A DNA stretch of 46,591 bases from an uncultured Clostridium sp. GTDB lineage: Bacteria > Bacillota > Clostridia > TANB77 > CAG-508. The translations under genes and the position numbers were made by a program. The stretch lies in NCBI GenBank assembly GCA_948470605.1, contig CAOKPI010000010.1, positions 1 to 46,591 on the forward strand. The letters run 5' to 3'. Below, piece after piece: positions 26,760 through 36,533 of this stretch. Under the pieces are notes generated by a model that made no database searches, was not told the DNA's origin, and saw nothing but the letters and a program-made list of their open reading frames with translations. The first letter of the stretch is position 1. The number at the start of each line of letters is the position of its first letter.

Positions 26760-28037
26760 TTATTCATCATATTTTCTTTCTTCTTTTGAATATTGTTCTG
26801 GTTTTAGTCCAACTCTCGTTTTCATATATTTTCCCATTAATAGATACAATACTGTAAATACGCTTCCTACTATTATCATACAATAGGCTGTTTGCATTTT
26901 ATCTAATAAAAAGGATGCTATTATTCCAATGGTTGCAGAAATGATATTGACAAATAAATTTTTAACAGCAAAAACTTTGGTATCAATACTTTTATTGGTA
27001 AAATTTCTAAAATATCGGTCTATAATTGTATAAAACATACCATGTCCAAATTTAGCAATCATATAAGATAAAATAATAACTACTATAAATATCCTAAACT
27101 GTTCTGCTTGGAGACCTACCACACCCGCTATAAACGTGCTAATAGACGTCATTAATGCTATTATCATAATGGATTTATTTCTAAATTTATGATGAAAATC
27201 ATTTTGCTTTTTAGAAGCATAGGCAGACACTAAAGTTAATACTGCTGAGACAATTCCGATAAAGGATGCTGGTAATTTTATATCTTGCAAAAGGCTAGTT
27301 TGATAGTTTAATAATATATTAAGCAAACTCACTATTAGTGAAGTTGACAGGATTAAGGCTTTCAGTCTTTCTGATTTTAACACATACATAAATCCTTCTT
27401 CTATGTCTTTTAACTGTTTTTTTACACTTACTTTATTGTTTTTCTGTTGCCTTTTAACTGGTTCTATATAACACATTGACATGAGACTAACAATCATTAA
27501 TATCACCAATGAGCAAATAAATGGTAAGTATCCATTGATTTCAAATAAAACTCCTGCTATCATTTTGGAAACAGCACCTAAAAAGTAATACCCTGATGCG
27601 CCTTTTGCATTTATTTTTGCAAATATATTGCTTTTATATTTAGAAGGTGGAATTGACCCATTTAATAAACTTGGTTCTGCTATTTCTTTTATTGAAAATG
27701 CTAATGAGGAAATAAATTTAGCTATTATTAGGTCAAACAAGCTTCCACTTGCCATAAACATTACCATATATAAACAATTTAATATATTTCCTAATATAAC
27801 ACTATTTCTTCTTCCTAAGAATTCTACTATAATATTAGCTGGTATTTGTAAAAATATGCCACATATAGATTTTATAGAAGACAAAAGTACGGCATCAGCT
27901 GCACTGATATGTTTTATTTGTGTTAAAAATAAAAAGTCTATGGTGTAATAAAATAAATAATCCCATGCTATTTTTTTATAAATAGGAAATAGCTTCATAT
28001 TTCGTTTTCTCATTTGTACTTTATTTGCTTCTTCCAT
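26760..28037 (-). CDS. MFS transporter, paralogue 3
   Basis: A 425-residue transporter, first of the three-paralogue array in transcription order. It has the same layout and landmarks (FLGRRNSVILGN, EPSLLNGSIPPSKYKS, RVGLKPEQYSKEERKYDE). AAAAGGAGTAACA precedes the ATG. A family A REP pair lies directly upstream, over the end of addB. The three copies differ at many positions, so the duplications are not recent. Confidence 0.82.
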   Translation of the reverse strand: MEEANKVQMRKRNMKLFPIYKKIAWDYLFYYTIDFLFLTQIKHISAADAVLLSSIKSICGIFLQIPANIIVEFLGRRNSVILGNILNCLYMVMFMASGSLFDLIIAKFISSLAFSIKEIAEPSLLNGSIPPSKYKSNIFAKINAKGASGYYFLGAVSKMIAGVLFEINGYLPFICSLVILMIVSLMSMCYIEPVKRQQKNNKVSVKKQLKDIEEGFMYVLKSERLKALILSTSLIVSLLNILLNYQTSLLQDIKLPASFIGIVSAVLTLVSAYASKKQNDFHHKFRNKSIMIIALMTSISTFIAGVVGLQAEQFRIFIVVIILSYMIAKFGHGMFYTIIDRYFRNFTNKSIDTKVFAVKNLFVNIISATIGIIASFLLDKMQTAYCMIIVGSVFTVLYLLMGKYMKTRVGLKPEQYSKEERKYDE

Positions 28038-28063
28038 TGTTACTCCTTTTACTAACTCTAATG

Positions 28064-28142
28064 ATGATTTTGGGGACGGAGGAAAAAATCATTCCTTAAA
28101 TTTTTATTCTGGCATGATTTTTTCCTCCGTCCCCAAAATCAT
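28064..28142. repeat. REP-like palindromic pair, family A, copy 2
   Basis: Perfect 29-base arms, 28064-28092 and 28114-28142, share the core ATGATTTTGGGGACGGAGG of the copy at 3310-3428. The right arm is translated as the last codons of addB (MILGTEEKIM, followed by PE and the stop). Confidence 0.85.
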
Positions 28143-31100
28143 GTCTTGTTTCATCTGCTGTATCATATCATCTTTTGACTTTTTGTCAATATAATGATAC
28201 GTATTATGATTTTGCTTGGTGTTAAAACCACAAATTGCCTTATACTCACAATACTCGCAAGGTGTCTTCCCATTTTTATTGTATGGCTTTAAATCAATTT
28301 TACCACTTAAAATCTCTCTTGCTATTTGTTTGATAATAAAATCGATATAATCTTGTAAAATCTTAAATTCTTCTCGGTACACACCATTGGTCCATTTTTC
28401 ATTTACACTACCAGATGTTGTAATAGCAGCTGGTACTAATTTCGAGCTTCCAGATGTTAACGTATTATCATTCATTTTGATGATTTTAACATCGGCTAAA
28501 ATTAGACCCTTCATTTTAAAATTCTTTTGAATAAATGCTTCAATCTCTTCTTCTGAAATCTTTTTATCTGCTTTAATCATTTGTTCCAATAAAGAGAAAT
28601 AGAAAATTCCTGCTGGTATCATATCTTCCTCTTTGCAAATGGCATCCGAATAAGTCAATAACTGAATTTGAATTCCTGCATATACTTCATTTAAATCAAT
28701 ATTTTTACTAGAAGATTTGTAATCAATAATTCTTAAATAGTTTCCATCCTCTCCGCACAGCTGTATCAATTCTGTCAATTTTACCGGTAATTTCTACTCT
28801 TTTTCCATCTTCTAAGGTTAATACAATTGGTGGATAATCTCCCTTTTTACCAAATTCAACCTCTGTTCCTTGTATAGAAAAATCGCTATGAATTAAGGTT
28901 TGTATGATATATTTCAAAGCTTTGCTAACAATTCTTTTTAATCTCTTAACAAGTACTTTGTATTTTGCTGTTGCGGTAAAAATAAAATTTTTACTTAATT
29001 GCAAGTTCTGGTCAATGATATAGGAAACCATTTCACTAATTTGCTCGTCTTCCAATTCTGCTAATGCTAATTCTTGTTCTCTAACTTGTTCAAAGAATTC
29101 ATCTATGGTCTCATGCATAAAAGAACCTGTCTCAAAAGTATGTATCTTCAAATTCTCTTTTTCTTTTAATTTTAATCCATATTGTAAATAATAAGAAAAG
29201 GGACATCTTCTATATTGTTCTAATCTCGATACACTGGTATTTAACGTGTTCCCATATAATTTTTGTATGTTTTCCTTTTTAATATCTTGTGGCAAATTGG
29301 TATAAGACAATCCTTGTAAATCATCTTGTAGCTTTACTTGCCAGTCTGTTTTTTGTTTATAATATTGATAGATAACATACCAAATTTCAGAAATGGTTTC
29401 TTTTTCTCTTAGTTTTGCTATATTTTCCAATAATTCTTCATAGGTAACTTGCTCATTCACCATTCCATATTCTTTACGAATCATGTCACTTTTTTCTTTT
29501 AGATGAGGATATAACTTTTTTATTTTATGGATTAACATAGACGGTCTTAGCGATTTCCCCTCTTTGTCTGATGACGTATAAGATAGAAAAATTTTATTTT
29601 CTGCTGTTGTAAAAGCCCTATAAATATTAAAATTATCCTCATATAATCTATCTAATGTCCCTTTGGCTAACTCAATGCCATCTTCTTTTAGCTTTTCTCG
29701 GTCAGCATCATCCAAAAATCCTTCGCCTTTATTCACACTTGGAAAACTACCATCATTTAAACCAATCATAAATACTGTTTTAACTTTATGACTTCTTGAC
29801 CTATCAATGTCGCCAAATGTTACTTGGTCTTGTGTTCCCGGAATTTTTCCTAATTCACTATTTTTTAGCCCTATTTTTAGTATTTTACTATATCGGTCAA
29901 TCGTAGTTTTATCCTCTCCAAATACTAAAATCATTTCATCTAATAATTCTAATATGATTTTATAACTCGTTACCTGTTCTTTGGCTAACTCTAGCATAGA
30001 CTTTTCTTCTAGTTCATGCACTTTGTTGGCTATCTTTTCTTCGATTTTTTGCTCTTGTAAGAAATAATAGAAACATTTTGTTATATTTTCTACTGTTTTA
30101 TTTTGATTCATTTTTTCCTTTAATGCTAAGATTGGTTCTATTATTTGCTTTCTTAATTGATTATATCTCTCGACTTTCTGCTTTTTTTCTTCTTTTTCTA
30201 GTTCATAAACAAAATCTTTTTTCCATTTATTTTGTTGGATGCCCCATTTATTACAATAATTCTCTAATTCAAATATTTCATCTGGCTCTATCTCCGAAAA
30301 TCCTAATTTTAGATAATTAAAAACTGCCTCTGTGGAAAAATTTTTGCTCATGATTTCTAATAGAGAAAGCACATATTGTATGATACTGTTTTGATTGACA
30401 TCTCTTTTTTCATCGATAAATACTGGGATTTTATATTTGGGAAAAATGGCTCTTACCAAAGAAGCATATTCCTCTATATTTTTGGTAATAATGGCAATAT
30501 CTTTGTATCTCATATTTTCGTTTTTGATTAATTTGGTAATTTGTTTTGCCACATTTTCTATTTCGGAATATGGATTTTGTGCTAAAAATAATTCTATGTT
30601 TTCCACATTTTTTTCATATTTTGTGGATTTTGGGTCATTTATGTTTTCACTTAAATGTTTCAATTCTTCTGTTTGAAAACGATATTGTTTTTGTAAGTGT
30701 ACTGGTTCTTCTAACGTAAAATCGTTTTCATTTACCATATTCCAGATTTTAGCTATGGTAGTTTTATTGGCATAAAATATGTCTTGATCGGGATTAGTAT
30801 TGATGTTTAGGTCATCTGTGCAAATTGTGACATTTACTTGTTTGGCAAGCTTCACAAATTTTTCGATTACGGTATATTCTTGCTTGGTAAATCCTGCAAA
30901 TTCATCAAAATAAATGATACTATTTTGAACCAAATTGGTTTCTTCTATGTGGTTAGCAAGTATGGTTAAAAGGTCGGTTTCTTCTATGTATTTTCCTTGT
31001 ATTTGTTCTTGGAATTTTTCATAAATAAAAGCCATGTCTTGTAGTTTCGCTTGTAAGTAATAGTCTTCTATTTTTTGTATCTCTTGTTGTAAGTCTTGAA

Positions 31101-31491
31101 CGGTGACTCCATGCTTCTTGAATTCTGTTATTGCTGTCATACTTAAGTCAACATTCTCATCTGATTTTCCTAGAAATTTTAATTCTTTTTTGTGTTGATT
31201 TAAAATCGAGTAAATTAGCATGGCTTTTCCTTGCTTGGATAGCTGTGTTTTGGTATTTCCTCCAATTTCGTTTAAAACTCGATAAGCCATTCTACTTAAT
31301 GTTATAATTTCGGCATTTAAGACAGCATGAGAAGCAACGGTTTCCATTAGCTTTGTTTCAGCTGTGAATGAAAACTGCTCTGGTGTTATCATATATATTT
31401 TTGTTTCTTTTTTGATTTGATTGGCGATTTCCTGAAAACAGTACTCACTTTTTCCGCTTCCCGGCTTTCCATATATGATTCTTATTCCCAT
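28104..31491 (-). CDS. addB: AddB-type ATP-dependent nuclease subunit, read through a CGG +1 shift
   Basis: AddB pairs with AddA to resect double-strand breaks for RecA loading. The N-terminus has Walker A GKPGSGKSEYC. Near the C-terminus the Fe-S cluster cysteines are in EQYRRCPFSYYLQYG and CEYCEYKAICGF. The nuclease core begins VEITGKIDRIDTAV. There the zero-frame codon is CGG (28755-28753). Skipping the C reads GGA and continues EDGNYLRIIDYKSS, which holds the catalytic D-x-K. The joined product is 1128 residues, normal for AddB. Unshifted it would end ten codons later, lacking the catalytic lysine and three Fe-S cysteines. No addA is in the window. A GGAG site precedes the ATG. Confidence 0.9.
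28752..28755 (-). other. CGGA +1 frameshift site in addB
   Basis: The zero-frame context is GTG CGG AGA. Dropping the C at 28755 gives GTG GGA GAG (Val-Gly-Glu) and leads straight into LRIIDYKSS. The site lies between two catalytic motifs of the same nuclease domain. Confidence 0.85.
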
Positions 31492-31571
31492 TGCTTTCTC
31501 CTTTTTTCAACTATATTTTATATGAATTTCTTAAAAATGGCAAGTGAGAATTAAACGTTTTGATTGTTATT

Positions 31572-31600
31572 TTGCAATATTTTGTTTTTTATTGTATAAT
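31572..31600 (+). promoter_or_regulatory. Promoter of the gene at 31637
   Basis: TTGCAA, a 17-base spacer and TATAAT stand 37 bases before the ATG at 31637, in the divergent gap next to addB. Confidence 0.65.
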
Positions 31601-31636
31601 TAGCAATAATAACTTTATATGAAAGGATTACATATT

Positions 31637-32305
31637 ATGAACAACCATTCTGAACTAATTGTCATGTTAACATACAATGATTGTACGGTAGAAAATGCTT
31701 ACAATATTTTTGAGCAATGTAAAAATTCTAAAGCAAAATACTGGGGATTTAAAGAAAAACCCCTTCCTCTGAATGAAATGAAAAAACTATATACTTACAT
31801 GAAGGAATGCGGTAAAACAACTTTCCTAGAAGTAGTAGAATACACAGAAGAAGAATGTATGAAGGGTGCAAAAATAGCTGTAGAATGTCAATGTGATATT
31901 CTTATGGGGACACTATTTTTTGATTCTGTTAATAACTTTTGTAAAGAAAATAATCTTAAATATATGCCTTTTGTTGGGGAAGTTACAAGTCGTCCATCTA
32001 TTCTGACAGGTACAATTGAGAACATGTTAGATGAAGCTAATAGATATCTTGAAAAGGGAGTTTATGGATTTGATTTATTAGGTTATAGATATATTGGAGA
32101 CTCTGTATCTCTTAATGAACAGTTTGTATCGCAAGTAAATGCACCTGTTTGTATTGCTGGTAGTATCAATAGTTATCAAAGACTTCATGAAATAAAAAAT
32201 ACTGCTCCTTGGGCATTTACTATCGGTAGTGCTTTTTTTGACAACAAATTTGATGGAACTTTTAGTGAACAAATTGACAAAGTATATGAATATATGAAAA
32301 AATAG
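31637..32305 (+). CDS. Hypothetical protein, probable beta/alpha barrel
   Basis: A 222-residue soluble protein. The alternation of strands and helices, and the segments CDILMGTLFFDS, MPFVGEVTSR, YGFDLLGYRY, APVCIAGSIN and WAFTIGSAFFD, look like a TIM barrel of the HisA/TrpF or KDPG-aldolase kind. The last two would form the phosphate-binding strands. No enzyme can be named. The ATG at 31637 is preferred over the one at 31619, because GAAAGGA lies between them at suitable spacing. It has its own promoter and ends in a bidirectional hairpin. Confidence 0.6.
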   Translation: MNNHSELIVMLTYNDCTVENAYNIFEQCKNSKAKYWGFKEKPLPLNEMKKLYTYMKECGKTTFLEVVEYTEEECMKGAKIAVECQCDILMGTLFFDSVNNFCKENNLKYMPFVGEVTSRPSILTGTIENMLDEANRYLEKGVYGFDLLGYRYIGDSVSLNEQFVSQVNAPVCIAGSINSYQRLHEIKNTAPWAFTIGSAFFDNKFDGTFSEQIDKVYEYMKK

Positions 32306-32307
32306 AA

Positions 32308-32336
32308 CACTAGCATATTAATTATGCTAGTGCTTT
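32308..32336. terminator. Bidirectional terminator
   Basis: A 10-bp perfect stem CACTAGCATA/TATGCTAGTG with a 5-base loop is followed by T-rich sequence. The stop of the VanW gene lies inside it, so it serves both converging transcripts. Confidence 0.75.
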
Positions 32337-33170
32337 CTCATCTTTTATTTGTTCTTTAGGAATTAAAGTATAATCAAACATAACCTCTGAATGATTATCT
32401 AAAACAAGTTCCTTTTCTACTATTTTATTTATTGATTTATCAATGGTTTGTCTATAAATTTTGGAAACTCTATAATATTTATCTCCTTCTTTTCGAAAAT
32501 GATGATTTTCTTCAACTAATTCATAACAATATGGAAATTCCTTCTCACTTCTTAATTCTCCACGTAGTTTTTCATCTTCACACCATACAAGAATTTGAAC
32601 ATCTTGGTCTGTATTGTTTTTAAATCTATAATCAATGCTATTATAAAAAACTGATGTTCCTGAACTAAATGGAACTCTTTTCCCCTCATCTGGAGCTAAT
32701 GCATCAGAATGTTCATGAAACTCTATTACTTCTAACGGACTATGTAAAACAAGCCAATGAATAGTATTCCCTAGATTGCAAAGTCCTCCTCCTATTCCAG
32801 CCTCTATACCATCTCCTACTATTACACGTCCTTCTTTATATCCTTTTCTTTTTGTTGCTTTTCCTATTGTAAGCCAAAAAGAAAAAACCTCTCCTGGATG
32901 TATTATGATTCCATTAATTTTACTACATGCTAATTTTATATTTGTTGCTTTATTCTCTTGAAGCTTTGGGTCTATTCCTTTCCCTCTTTTTATCAAATTT
33001 GAACTACGACTTGCAACAATGTTAGCCATCTTTACTTCTTGTCTAGTTTTAGCAATTTTCTCATTACTTAATAGATTTTTTATGTGTCTTTTAATAATCT
33101 CTTTTTGTACAGAAATTGCATAACAAGTAGGATTAATTTCACAAAAAAGTTTATCTTTCTTCCACAACAT
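32322..33170 (-). CDS. VanW family protein
   Basis: A 282-residue protein with the VanW domain. The core is PGEVFSFWLTIGKATKRKGYKEG, read here as two overlapping pieces, then GIGGGLCNLGNTIHWL and EFHEHSDALAPD. VanW occurs in some vancomycin-resistance clusters, but most VanW proteins, like this one, are stand-alone and of unknown role in wall metabolism. The ATG at 33170 is preferred, with AGAGG about ten bases before it. It overlaps the end of the YqeG-like gene by 20 bases, suggesting coupling. Confidence 0.82.
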   Translation of the reverse strand: MLWKKDKLFCEINPTCYAISVQKEIIKRHIKNLLSNEKIAKTRQEVKMANIVASRSSNLIKRGKGIDPKLQENKATNIKLACSKINGIIIHPGEVFSFWLTIGKATKRKGYKEGRVIVGDGIEAGIGGGLCNLGNTIHWLVLHSPLEVIEFHEHSDALAPDEGKRVPFSSGTSVFYNSIDYRFKNNTDQDVQILVWCEDEKLRGELRSEKEFPYCYELVEENHHFRKEGDKYYRVSKIYRQTIDKSINKIVEKELVLDNHSEVMFDYTLIPKEQIKDEKALA

Positions 33171-33723
33171 TTTGAAAATTCCTCTCCTCCTTTTGAATGT
33201 CTCCAATTCTATTTTGATAAGATTTGTTCATTTGATATAATTTAAGAATTATTTTTTCAACATTTCTTCTTATTCCTTTTTTTTCTTTCTTGTAGTACCC
33301 TATATATTTAACTAATATATTAGTTATCCCACTTTTGTTGGCTCCATAAATATCTGTAAATAGTTGATCTCCTATAAATAATATTTCTTCTTTCTTTATA
33401 TCCATCATTTTTACAGCTTTTAAATAATTCGTTGTTTTGGGTTTTTCCGCATCACATAGGTACAATGAATCAATGTTCTTAAGGAATCTTAGAATTCTTT
33501 CTTCATTGTTATTAGATAATAACAATGTTTTAAATCCTATATTATGAATCATTTGAAATAGATTATCTATTTCTTTTGTTGAATTCTCTCCATGTGGTAC
33601 TAAAGTATTATCTATATCAAATATTATCCCTCTATATCCTTTATGATATAACTTATTATAATCAATGGCAAAAACACTTTCAACATATTCATAGGGATAA
33701 AGTTTTTTAAACATCTTATTCAC
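33151..33723 (-). CDS. yqeG: YqeG-family HAD phosphatase
   Basis: A 190-residue HAD-superfamily IIIA hydrolase. Motif I is GIIFDIDNTLVPHG (nucleophile and acid aspartates), motif II is TLLLSNNN, the lysine is in AEKPKT, and motif IV is ILFIGDQLFTDIYGAN. The opening YPYEYVESVFAIDYNKLYHKG is typical of Bacillus YqeG. Its substrate is not established. The start ATG at 33723 has GGTAGGTG before it. It overlaps the VanW gene downstream. Confidence 0.85.
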   Translation of the reverse strand: MNKMFKKLYPYEYVESVFAIDYNKLYHKGYRGIIFDIDNTLVPHGENSTKEIDNLFQMIHNIGFKTLLLSNNNEERILRFLKNIDSLYLCDAEKPKTTNYLKAVKMMDIKKEEILFIGDQLFTDIYGANKSGITNILVKYIGYYKKEKKGIRRNVEKIILKLYQMNKSYQNRIGDIQKEERNFQNVVEER

Positions 33724-33876
33724 CTACCTATTAAGTACTTTATCATAAGCAATACTTCCATTAACCCTATAGGCTTTTGTCCTAATTATTATCATACTAT
33801 AAATTGCAATTCTATGTCAATATTCTACAAATATTTATAAAAAATGACAATTTTTTAATAAAAACACCTCTTCTAA

Positions 33877-34743
33877 TTACGCTTCTCTTCTCCAATAAAA
33901 CAAATACTGTTGTGCGAGCCCTGCTAAGTCGCCGAATTTTTCTGTTGCCATTCTCTCAATCTGTCTTTTACTCACTTTATCTTCATTTGGTGCTTGTATG
34001 TATAAATCATTCATGACTCTTCTTACCCACACATCAATCGGAAAAACTTCCAATCGTTTTAGTGTTGAAAACAGAAGAATGCAATCTGCCACTTTTGGTC
34101 CTACACCAGACAAAGTTAATAATTGTTCTCTTACTTGAAAGGTATTTGGATTTTGTTGCATTGCCTGTAAATTTACTTGTTGATTCACTATCATTTGCGT
34201 TGTTTCGTACAATCTTTTATCTCGAAATCCTAAACCTAAATCTCTAAATTCTTTGATTGTAACATCTTTTAACTGCTCTGCTGTTGGAAAAGTGTAATAA
34301 TTCTTTCCTCGCCAAGTGATTCGATTCCCATAGGTTTGCGATAATCTTTCTATAATGCCTTTGATTCTCGGTATATTATTATTCGCAGAAATGATAAAAG
34401 AAAGAATGTTTTCCCACAAATCTTGATTTAGTAATCGAATTCCTTGTCCATATTGAATGCTGATTGCCATATTTTTATCAATTTTGGCTAACCTTTCTTT
34501 TATTTGTTTATAATCTCGTTTTAAATCAAAATATTTCTCTACCGTTTCTTTGATGTCATGCTTACATAGCCCTTCCATGATAATGGTTTCCTTTTCTTTT
34601 TTTATCTGTAAAACATTTTCACCGAAAACACCTACATAGCTTCCATCTTCTTGTAAATTCCAACGAAAACATTGCCCGCACTCAAAGATATCTTTTGGTT
34701 CAAATGAATCTATATTTTTTAATATTATTTTTTGTTCTTTCAT
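33877..34743 (-). CDS. ogg: 8-oxoguanine DNA glycosylase (OGG1 type)
   Basis: A 288-residue bifunctional glycosylase/AP lyase that removes 8-oxoguanine. The N-terminal domain has the FECGQCFRWN motif. The HhH-GPD core contains ENILSFIISANNNIPRIKGII, LSGVGPKVADCILLF with the catalytic lysine, and FPIDVWVRRVM with the catalytic aspartate. These match the OGG1 branch found in Clostridia and archaea. AAAGGAGAAACAG precedes the ATG. It adds to the DNA repair content of the window (mfd, addB, uracil glycosylase) but has no CGG shift. Confidence 0.9.
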   Translation of the reverse strand: MKEQKIILKNIDSFEPKDIFECGQCFRWNLQEDGSYVGVFGENVLQIKKEKETIIMEGLCKHDIKETVEKYFDLKRDYKQIKERLAKIDKNMAISIQYGQGIRLLNQDLWENILSFIISANNNIPRIKGIIERLSQTYGNRITWRGKNYYTFPTAEQLKDVTIKEFRDLGLGFRDKRLYETTQMIVNQQVNLQAMQQNPNTFQVREQLLTLSGVGPKVADCILLFSTLKRLEVFPIDVWVRRVMNDLYIQAPNEDKVSKRQIERMATEKFGDLAGLAQQYLFYWRREA

Positions 34744-34786
34744 CTGTTTCTCCTTTAGTTTAGTTTCGTAAGAATTTTGTTAAGTT

Positions 34787-35455
34787 TTAAATCTTTTCAA
34801 TTACATTACATGAATAATTCATAGCCAAGATAAAAAAATTTCTTAATTCAGTATTATCACTATTTCTAATTTCTTGTATATATGTATTAAAATAGTCTTC
34901 TAACTTCTTTTTCATAATATATACATCCACACTAATATCTCCATTTTTTAAAATAGTAAATAACTTTGAATCATCACATGTCAATCTACTGGTGTTTTCT
35001 GTTAATCCATAATGCATTATTCCACATCTAATATCTTCATAAAACTTTTCAGAGACTAATTTTGCATCATTTTCAATTATTAAAAATTCTTCCAAAAATA
35101 TTCTAAATCTACGTTTATTTTCTTTTGCATATTCATATTTCCTAAACCTTTCACTTTGTGCATTTTCTATATCCTTTTTAATATACTTGCCAGATTTTGT
35201 CGCATTAGGACCATATCTAAATTTTACAAATGTATCAATTAATAAACATTCCAGTGTCATAATCGCAAAACCATATTTATACATTTCTTCTTCATATAAT
35301 TTATCTATAGCATCAAAATATCTTTCTTTTATTCTACTTTTAAACATTTTGATAGCTTTTTCCCATATTTTTTCAGAACTATTAATATGTAATTTTAAAT
35401 TTAAATAATCTCTCAATGTATAATCTTTTGATATATGCAATTCTTCTTTAAACAT
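34787..35455 (-). CDS. Hypothetical helical protein with a HEPN-like RxxxxH motif
   Basis: A 222-residue protein, mostly alpha-helical. FYEDIRCGIMHYGLTE carries R143 and H148 in the Rx4H spacing found in HEPN ribonucleases. The region before it (AIMTLECLLIDTFVKFRYG) could form the other HEPN helices. HEPN proteins often serve in toxin or phage-defence systems, but no partner gene is adjacent, and the motif alone is weak evidence. GAGAGATGAATT precedes the ATG. OGG lies 43 bases downstream on the same strand. Confidence 0.5.
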   Translation of the reverse strand: MFKEELHISKDYTLRDYLNLKLHINSSEKIWEKAIKMFKSRIKERYFDAIDKLYEEEMYKYGFAIMTLECLLIDTFVKFRYGPNATKSGKYIKKDIENAQSERFRKYEYAKENKRRFRIFLEEFLIIENDAKLVSEKFYEDIRCGIMHYGLTENTSRLTCDDSKLFTILKNGDISVDVYIMKKKLEDYFNTYIQEIRNSDNTELRNFFILAMNYSCNVIEKI

Positions 35456-35542
35456 AATTCATCTCTCATTTCATTAAATATTCCTATACTTTTTTCTCCT
35501 ATCGATATTATTTTGCAACATTATTTTATCACACTTTTTCAT

Positions 35543-35577
35543 AAAAATAAAGCCTTAAGAGTTACTCTCAAAGCTTC
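35543..35577 (-). terminator. Intrinsic terminator of the YitT gene
   Basis: On the minus strand a 12-bp stem with two G-U pairs and a 3-base loop is followed by a T-rich run (35550-35543), about 55 bases past the YitT stop. Confidence 0.7.
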
Positions 35578-35633
35578 ATTATAAATTATTACTTGATTTT
35601 ATATTAATGGTAGAAATCGTCATATTTAATGCA

Positions 35634-36476
35634 TCATGTCTTTTTAAAGCCCAATCCCACCACTTCTCTTGAATTGGTAATCACAATAAAACTATCTGGG
35701 TCTATTTTGCGTGCAATCATCTTTATTTTAGCAATATCTCCCCTAGAAGCTGCACACATTAAAACTATTTTTTCCTCTTCTGTATACATTCCCTTTCCAA
35801 AAAGACCTGTGGTTCCTCTTTTAATTTTATCTCCTATTTCTTTGGCAATCTCTTCATTTTTATCTGATACAATTAACAATAATTTTGTAAAATAAATACC
35901 TTCAAACAAAATATCTATCATCTTTCCCATCAAATAGATAGCAATGGCGGAATACAATCCTATTTCAATTTCTCTCAAAAAAATTACATTTAAAGTAATA
36001 ATGACAGTATCTATGATAATAATCGCTCTACTTAAACTAATCGTTGGCTTGTATTCTTTTACAATGTAGCTAGTCAAGTCTGTTCCTCCCGTAGAAGAAT
36101 TTACTTTTAGAAGAAGAGCTGTCCCTAATCCCATAATAATTCCTCCATAAATACACGCCAAAAATCGGTCATTAGTTAATGGCTCCAATTTGTCTAAAAA
36201 ATCAATAAAAACAGATAGTGTTATGGTTCCTATCATAGATTTAAAGAAAAAACTCTTCCCAATTTTAAAAATTGCCAGAATAAATAATGGCACATTAATG
36301 GCTATAATCATAATTCCCATTGGAAAATTTAATAAATAATACGTAATCGTTGCAATACCTGCAATTCCTCCTGATGATAATTGGTTGGGTAATAAAAATA
36401 GAGAAACTGCTATTGCCATGATAAATGAACCTAAAATTGTGCCAAGTATCTCAATTGTCATTTTTTTTATTTTCAT
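35634..36476 (-). CDS. YitT family membrane protein
   Basis: A 280-residue protein with five to six membrane segments in the first 200 residues (ILGTILGSFIMAIAVSLFLL, GIMIIAINVPLFILAI and others). A C-terminal cytosolic DUF2179 domain follows (TGLFGKGMYTEEEKIVLMC, ending SREVVGLGFKK). LPNQLSSGGIAGIATITYYL and NSSTGGTDL are family landmarks. The function of YitT proteins is unsettled. TAAAGGTG precedes the ATG. It lies downstream of the radical SAM gene with a gap of 57 bases. Confidence 0.88.
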   Translation of the reverse strand: MKIKKMTIEILGTILGSFIMAIAVSLFLLPNQLSSGGIAGIATITYYLLNFPMGIMIIAINVPLFILAIFKIGKSFFFKSMIGTITLSVFIDFLDKLEPLTNDRFLACIYGGIIMGLGTALLLKVNSSTGGTDLTSYIVKEYKPTISLSRAIIIIDTVIITLNVIFLREIEIGLYSAIAIYLMGKMIDILFEGIYFTKLLLIVSDKNEEIAKEIGDKIKRGTTGLFGKGMYTEEEKIVLMCAASRGDIAKIKMIARKIDPDSFIVITNSREVVGLGFKKT

Positions 36477-36533
36477 AAAAAATCACCTTTATAGCAGTAT
36501 CTGCATATATTGGTGATTTTATACGAACAAAAT

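Noticed and set aside
32322..33170. VanW as evidence of a vancomycin-resistance cluster
   Set aside because: No vanA/B-type ligase, vanH, vanX or vanRS genes are nearby; stand-alone VanW proteins are common in Firmicutes.
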